Part shown: piece by piece, positions 6,599 through 11,756 of the stretch
Position numbering within the stretch: position 1 is the stretch's first letter
Layout: each line of letters opens with the position of its first letter
DNA from: Irineochytrium annulatum
Lineage: Eukaryota; Chytridiomycota; Chytridiomycetes; Chytridiales; Chytridiaceae
DNA: 11,756 bases
Direction: 5' to 3'
Assembly: GCA_027600665.1 (NCBI GenBank)
Contig: JADGJL010000947.1
Span: forward strand, 1 to 11,756
Translations under genes and position numbers: made by a program
The notes under the pieces: model-generated
Told to the model about the DNA's origin: nothing
What the model saw: only the letters and a program-made list of their open reading frames with translations
The model's database searches: none

Positions 6599-8746
6599 TC
6601 ATAGTATCGCAATCACAGCCATGAGAGCGACAGAAACTGCCATAATCCCAGCTGCAGCACCCGCGGTCGACATAAGCGAACCCGCAACGCCGCTTTTCGT
6701 CGAAGTAGAATAGGCCGTCGCCGGAGGCGTGCTGGTGACTGAGGTCGTCGTCGATCCGTTGAGGGGCGGCTCGACCCTAGGCGGAAAATCGCCCGTCATT
6801 AGGTAGGAGTTCCAGTACGCACATTGGGCGCTCTGCAGCGGAACGTCAGCATAGAATATGCGGCAGTCCTGCCAAAAAAACCCACCCTGAGATTATCCAC
6901 CTCCGTAACAATCCCACCGGGTGATCCGCTATCGAACCTGATCATCTTACCACCACCGCCGCCAACCAAAGTCTTATCCCCAACATACGCCGGCCACACG
7001 ACCCCACCGACGTCCGTCCCTCCGTTCGGGTCCCCAAACACCGCGAAATTGACCCACGCCCCACTCATGGCCTTCGCCAAGGGCTTCTCATCTGGCGCGA
7101 GCAAGCTCGATTTGTCGAACACGAAAGCCAGCTCGGCGGCGTGGTAGACGCCTGCCATCGGGGGGGCGCCAATGAGATTGACCGCGGGCACGTGGTTGAA
7201 GTGGTAGCGGTAAACCTTGTCACCCGAAAGGGAGAGCGTGTCGGCCAGGAGGCGGACGCCGCACTGGAAGATGGCGTCCTGAAAGATGGAGGCCGAAACG
7301 TTAAAGGCCGTGGCGTCGGTGCCGTCGGTCGGGTAAAGGGTCGAGATGAGGGAGAGATTGGCGTTTGGGAACTCATTGGATAGCCAGATGGCGAGGGCGG
7401 ATTCATTCCGGACGGGGGTGAAGATGGTGCTGGTGGGAAAGATTAGCTAAACTTTTGATTATAAAAAAAAAGCAGGACCAACCCCTCGTCTGTGTTCGTG
7501 CCAAGAAGGACGGGAACTTGATGCAGCTCGTAGCCGGGCGTGTGGATCAACTTGATGGGACGGTCCTTTAAAAACGCGCCGTCCACGTACGGGGCGTAAT
7601 TAACATGCAATAGCGCCTGCGTCTCGCCGTCGGCCTTCATAAGATCCGCGATGGGGACCCCGCGGAGGCACGCCAGCTTGTCGGCCTGGCCACCGCAGCC
7701 GGTAGCACGGGCAATGGCTTCAAAGACGGGGTTCAACTCTTCGGCTTTGGTCGTGAGGTAGAAGGGAGAGCCGGACTCAAGGATACCCTTGGAGAAGAGC
7801 GGGGCAGGACTGCCGAGAATGTGGCTCGCGACCGAGATGGCGCCAGCCGATTCGCCCCAGATGGTGACTTTGTCGGGGTCGCCGTTGAAATGGACAATGT
7901 ATTTCTTCACCCTGTCGGCGAGAATATTAACAAAAATCGTTATTAGGAAGCAAAAACCATGACGATAACGTACTTACCAAGCCATGGCAGCCCGTTGATC
8001 CAGCAGGCCCACGTTCGTCGATCCCTCTGCAATCAAGGAGTCCGAGGCCAGCCAGCCCAACGCGCCAACGCGGTAGCTGATCGAGACGATCACGACGCTT
8101 GCGTTGGTTCCCATCGCTGACCGGACATTTGTCGCACCGTCATATATAATAGTGTCGGTCGAACCTCGGACAAAGCCACCTCCGTATATCCAAACCATAA
8201 CTATGATGTATCCCACAACATTAGCTTTCGTTATCACTAGGCTGCAAGTTGTTATCACCTGGGAGGTTCTTGAGGCCAGAGCTCGCCTGCGGAGCCCAAA
8301 TGTTCAGCTGGAGACAGTCTTCCTTCCCGACGAGCAAGCCCAGTTTGTCGAACTGGGGGCACGCTGGGCCGAACGACGTGGCGTCGACCTCTCCGACGTT
8401 GGCCGTGATGTTCTGGGGCGCCTCTGAGGATATCAAACGTCAGCAAGCTATCATAAAACACGCATGGCATCGTTCCAGAGCCCCCCTAACTGGCTCGAGC
8501 ATTTCCGGCAGTGTGAATAAAGCAATACTCACTAAATCTCAATGGTCCGATCGGCGCCTGCGCGAATGGAATCCCCTTCCAGACGTTCACGCCGTCGTCA
8601 ACGTATCCCGTGAATGCGCCGTAGTCCAGAGCCACGCGTGTGGCGGGGGCAGGGATCGGGATATCGGCGGGAGCGGTCTCAACGACCGCGACGCCGATGG
8701 CAGTGGCCAGGGCCAGGCCGGCTATGAGGGCTGCGCGGGCAGGCAT
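6599..8746 (-). CDS. Type-B carboxylesterase / cholinesterase-like, GPI-anchored (six exons)
   Basis: Exons are 8746-8533, 8423-8259, 8200-7978, 7911-7483, 7429-6886 and 6832-6599, with introns of 109, 58, 66, 53 and 53 bp, giving 602 residues. A signal peptide (MPARAALIAGLALATAIGVA) leads into the alpha/beta-hydrolase fold. Family marks are WKGIPFAQAPIGPLRF, the EDCLQLNIW signature, oxyanion-hole YGGGF (132-136), nucleophile GESAGA (Ser222), acid TDEG (Glu343) and His440 in VYHAAELAF. Cys pairs 93-108, 273-282 and 400-529 match the three conserved cholinesterase disulfides. The end is Ser/Thr-rich, then a small-residue site and a hydrophobic tail (about 584-602), which is a GPI signal. It should hydrolyse carboxylic esters at the cell surface or wall; its substrate is unknown. 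The ATG at 8746 is chosen because the signal peptide starts there, although the frame is open upstream to an ATG at 8968. Confidence 0.92.
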
Positions 8747-9256
8747 GACGGACGAAGAGCGAGAAGGACGACGAGCAGCCGGGAGGCGTGGCGATTTGAA
8801 TGCGCAGGCGGGGGGGGCTTCCGGCCGGCCTAATTGCAAATCCCGAAAGCGCAGAAGGTCACGTTTGGTTGGCCTCAGAGAAGCGGACGCGCATTGATGA
8901 GGCCGCACCATGGGAGTGCAAGTGGAGGGACCGCTACTCGCCTTTCTTGGGACCCGCCGCGCCCACATGGAGCAATGGAGAGGTATGCCTAGGCGTGGCG
9001 TACAGAATGGAGAAGACCCGGAAAACGAACATCAGGATGTATACTTCATAATTCGCTGGAGTTTTCTTTTAAGATGGTTCCGTAGAGTAGTCGATGCGAC
9101 ATCGAAAGTCAACGACGAGGCCACTAATCAAGGCAACCAGGCGCGACAAGAGCACAAGGTTGCGGGTCCTACCTCTACGCGGGATAACTTTCTAGACCTT
9201 AATGCAATTATGTCTGCGAACTGGATGACGAGCAGCAAGCGCGATTCCCAGTCGAA

Positions 9257-9273
9257 GTACGGGAGGCCCGTAC
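9257..9273. repeat. Perfect inverted repeat, 7-bp arms
   Basis: GTACGGG-AGG-CCCGTAC is a perfect 7-bp dyad with a 3-base centre. It could be a binding site for a dimeric regulator or a small hairpin. Chance occurrence in about 1.2 kb cannot be excluded. Confidence 0.5.
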
Positions 9274-9374
9274 TAAAAGTCGAGGAACAGCTCCGGGGCC
9301 ACGGTGGGTCTTGCCGTCCACAGCCAACGTGTCGCTAGCTGGCTGGCTGGTAAATCGACATCGCATCTTGGAGC

Positions 9375-9398
9375 CCCACGGCCGTCAGTCGCCGTGGG
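9375..9398. repeat. Perfect inverted repeat, 8-bp arms and 8-base loop
   Basis: CCCACGGC at 9375-9382 and GCCGTGGG at 9391-9398 are exact reverse complements around the loop CGTCAGTC. It is GC-rich enough to form a stable stem in RNA and lies about 40 bp before the TATA-like element at 9438. No run of T follows, so it is not a bacterial-type terminator. A regulatory dyad is possible. Confidence 0.55.
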
Positions 9399-9931
9399 AT
9401 CGGACGCAAAAGTTTCGACCTCAGGGTCCACATCCACTATATTTAGAATGCGCCGCTAGATTGTGGCGCACTCGAGCAAGCAGCCCCGGCAAAACATCAA
9501 CAGCGAGCAACTATTAATTTTCAATCTTCACGCAAATGCTTGCCCTACGTTATTGTTATTCCCATCTGAAAGGGTGTGGAGCCAGGTTGATGAGATGCAT
9601 AACGCTTCCATTCTGTGCCTCGACAGATTAAATACTGCTGGTTTGCTGAAAACAGCCAATTGGCATGTGGCGCCGCTACCGATGGATTCACGCGAGCCAA
9701 GCGAATCCGGAGGTTTTCATTGATTTGCCTGACGTGGAAGTCGGCTCCGAACCCCCGGAAGCGAAGGTTTCCCATCTTCCCCTTTCGGATAATTCTGGAC
9801 TTGGTGCCAAAACGGTGGTAAATGACAAAATTCGCGCCCTTGTTCCCCAACCGAGTCCAGCTGGCGCAACAACGAGTTGACAACGTCGGCCTCTTCAACA
9901 GCCACCAACGCCGGATTCCCCATCGACTCTA

Positions 9932-9987
9932 GCCGTCCTCCGCGTCCCGTCGTCGGGGTCCCGTCGTCGGAGTCCCCTCGTCGAAGT
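9932..9987 (+). repeat. 14-bp tandem repeats immediately upstream of the WOPR start codon
   Basis: Three adjacent copies lie at 9946-9959 (CCCGTCGTCGGGGT), 9960-9973 (CCCGTCGTCGGAGT) and 9974-9987 (CCCCTCGTCGAAGT). A weaker fourth copy, 10 of 14 bases matching, lies just before at 9932-9945. The array ends 18 bp before the ATG at 10006. The period is not a multiple of three, so if translated each copy would be read in a different frame. That favours placement in the leader rather than in coding sequence. Confidence 0.8.
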
Positions 9988-10005
9988 CCAAAGGTGGCGG
10001 AAGTA

Positions 10006-11756
10006 ATGGCGCATCCATCATGGTCGCCGCACCACGGCGGCGGCGCCGGGCCGTCCGTGGGCTCGCCTTACCATCATATGCGATACTCGGACGGCCCGCA
10101 GCAGCTGCCGGCCCTTGACCGCGACTCTCCCCATCGCCAGGACGCTGGCCATCATTACCCTTACCATCACCACCAACACCCTGCGCTTCCACCAGTCGTC
10201 ACGTCATATAAACACGAAGATTATCATCCGCATCGTGGCCACAGGGAACAGCGGGAAGACTACGAGCACCATGACGGTCGATCATTAAATGTGCGCCTCG
10301 CGTCGCCTAGCGAGGTCGGCGCGGACGGCGCGCCCCCCACGTCTCCATCGAGGCCGCCTTGCGCTATGGGCGCGCCACGCGCGGGTGATTCTCTGGACTC
10401 GCCGCCGGCAGCGCGATCATCGTACTCGCCGAGCTCGCAGACGGGCGGGAGCGGGCCGGACAGCGGCGCGCTGGTGCGATCGGGATCTGCGGTGGGGGCC
10501 TCGAGCTCCGGGACGCCGGTGCAGCAGCAGCAGCCTCCGTCGCCGCGCGGCATTGAGACGTTCTACGGATATTTGAACTCGCCGCTGGACGCGCTACTGT
10601 TGGTGGAGGCGTGTAAGCGCGGGAGGCTTTCGGCGCTCGACGAGAGGCCGAAAAGCCACGAGACAATACAGCTGAGGAGCGGCAGCATTATCGTGTTCGA
10701 CGAGGCCTGTAGCAAGATGAGGAGATGGAGGGTGGGTGTTTCTTAAATTATATTGTGGCGAATGCGGTGGAGTTAACGGAGAAGGCATAACACAGGACGG
10801 GTATAAGTGGACACCGTCTCGGATATCGGGTCCGTTTCTGATTTACAGGTATGCTTAAGTTCTTAGCTTGACTCCTTTCAGCTCTGCGCAAGTGGCATAG
10901 CACATGCTAACCGCTATCGCTATGTTACCTTCAGGGAGATCGAAACAGCAGGGAAGGGCGGTCAGTCTACATCAACTGCTCCCCCTGATGCCGGTCGGCC
11001 CGGCCATTTCCTGCCTTCAAAAGCAGGGAACTTCATCCCTGGCATCGACCCTTCTTATTCTTCGAATTTAAAGGGGTCGAGCGCCGTGAAGGAGCATGGC
11101 TTAACGAAGAAAACTATTGTCGTGACTTCCAACGCTGGCGTCCGCCACCACGTCATCAGTTATTACAGCCGCGCCGACGTCCTGTCGGGGAGTCTTCCCA
11201 TGCCTTCCTCCTCCGACTCATTACGGGTCCTGATTTCCGACGAGCTGACAGCAAACATCCCGGGCTGGGCGGGAGGAGCCTCCGGGCCAGCTGTCGGCCA
11301 CTCATCATCTTCGAAGAAGCACCGCGCCAACGGCCAAATCGTTGGAGCCTCCTCAGACCACGCCTTCGCCGCGAACAAACACGCCGCATCCTCCCGCCGT
11401 CAGCTTAAAGACCGATCGCCCGCTCCCAACGCACATTCAAATCGACCCGAGATGAACTACTCCTATCGCCCGCCTTACCACCATCATCCCTACGCTCCCC
11501 CGCCACATCAGCACGCACCACCTTCAGATCGCCACCCCTACCCCTTCCCGCCAATGCCGAACGAACACCAACCCCCGAATTATCACCCGTCCGAGCCACC
11601 TCGCAAGCGCTCGCGCGTAAGCCCGTCCGAGCCCTCGCCGCAGCCGACACATCAACCCCCACGCGACCCGCCGCCACACGAGTATCCGCCCTACCCGCAC
11701 CACCACCACCCCCCGCCACCTCCTCCCCCCTGCCCCCACGGCGCCTACCGCCCCTG
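10006..11756 (+). CDS. WOPR-domain (Gti1/Pac2) transcription regulator, 3' end missing (three exons seen)
   Basis: Exons are 10006-10731, 10796-10848 and 10935 to the edge, joined across introns of 64 and 86 bp (GTGGGT...CACAG and GTATGC...CTTCAG, with a GCTAAC branch-like site in the second). The frame is still open at 11756. The WOPR domain starts near residue 183. Box one contains IETFYGYLNSPLDALLLVEA, RSGSIIVFDE and MRRWR, then DGYKWTPSRISGPFLIYREI. Box two contains LTKKTIVVTSNAGVRHHVISYYS. Family members (Wor1, Ryp1, Pac2, Gti1, Sge1) bind DNA and control morphological switching, virulence programmes or mating. The domain sits between a long His/Pro/Ser-rich N-terminus and a His/Pro/Tyr-rich C-terminus holding a likely nuclear signal, PRKRSR (about 11606-11623). 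The first exon's frame is open back to 9826 without an ATG; ATG 10006 has a good context (G at -3 and +4). An upstream coding exon cannot be excluded. Confidence 0.88.

Larger units (their letters stand above)
8747..10005. promoter_or_regulatory. Long divergent intergenic region between the esterase and the WOPR regulator
   Basis: About 1.26 kb separates the two outward-pointing genes and should contain both promoters. Open frames on both strands (for example plus 8910-9338 and minus 9545-9898) show no domain, no signal peptide and no splice continuity, so I treat it as non-coding. Visible structure includes two perfect inverted repeats (9257-9273 and 9375-9398), a TATATTTA at 9438-9445, a CCAATTGG dyad at about 9657-9664, and 14-bp tandem repeats at 9932-9987. 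Part of it is probably leader of the WOPR gene, since a frame continuous with that gene is open from 9826 but has no ATG before 10006. Long promoters are known for regulators of this family such as Candida WOR1. Confidence 0.5.

Noticed and set aside
6869..6885. A 17-base mini-intron in the esterase (GTGGGT...GGCAG)
   Set aside because: Far below the size of the other introns here. The acceptor 36 bases further on gives a 53-bp intron, a branch-like site and a better family match.
8910..9338. 142-codon plus-strand frame in the divergent intergenic region
   Set aside because: No recognisable domain, signal or splice continuity. Composition looks random.
9545..9898. 117-codon minus-strand frame upstream of the WOPR gene
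   Set aside because: No family features, and it would overlap the likely leader and promoter of the WOPR gene on the other strand.
9826..10005. Translation of the WOPR first-exon frame upstream of ATG 10006
   Set aside because: The frame is open but has no ATG, and the 14-bp repeats in it are not a multiple of three, so I treat it as leader, with the caveat that an upstream coding exon could exist.

Overview
The window reads as nuclear DNA of a fungus. Coding exons are GC-rich and interrupted by short GT-AG introns of 50-109 bp. Secreted products carry signal peptides, one has a Kex2-type dibasic site, and another has a GPI-type tail. The gene at the right edge encodes a WOPR (Gti1/Pac2) regulator, a family known only from fungi. 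The phylum cannot be fixed from this sequence. No tRNA, rRNA, CRISPR array or mobile element was seen.

Layout, left to right. At 1-149 (minus) is the open 5' end of a possible gene that runs off the left edge. At 277-1070 (minus, two exons) is an HPP-family membrane protein. At 1421-3570 (minus, three coding exons plus a probable 5'UTR intron) is a secreted protein of unrecognised family, with a Cys-rich N-terminal domain and a long Ser/Thr/Ala/Pro-rich tail ending in eight degenerate repeats. At 4081-6300 (minus, no intron) is a 739-residue F-box/leucine-rich-repeat protein with about 21 repeats. At 6599-8746 (minus, six exons) is a cholinesterase-like type-B carboxylesterase with a full catalytic triad, three conserved disulfides, a signal peptide and a GPI-type C-terminus. 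From about 10006 to the right edge (plus, three exons, incomplete) is the WOPR transcription regulator. It is transcribed divergently from the esterase across about 1.26 kb of apparently non-coding DNA.

The genes do not form a pathway I recognise. Two encode surface or secreted products, one encodes a probable ubiquitin-ligase adaptor, one a membrane transporter-like protein, and one a regulator of a family that controls morphology and secreted-protein programmes in other fungi. Any functional link is inference from proximity. Most worth a second look are the unrecognised secreted repeat protein with its possible uORF and leader intron, and the WOPR gene with its 14-bp tandem repeats just before the start codon and its low-complexity flanks. 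Exon boundaries were worked out by hand from splice signals, reading phase and protein-family continuity. They have not been tested against transcripts.
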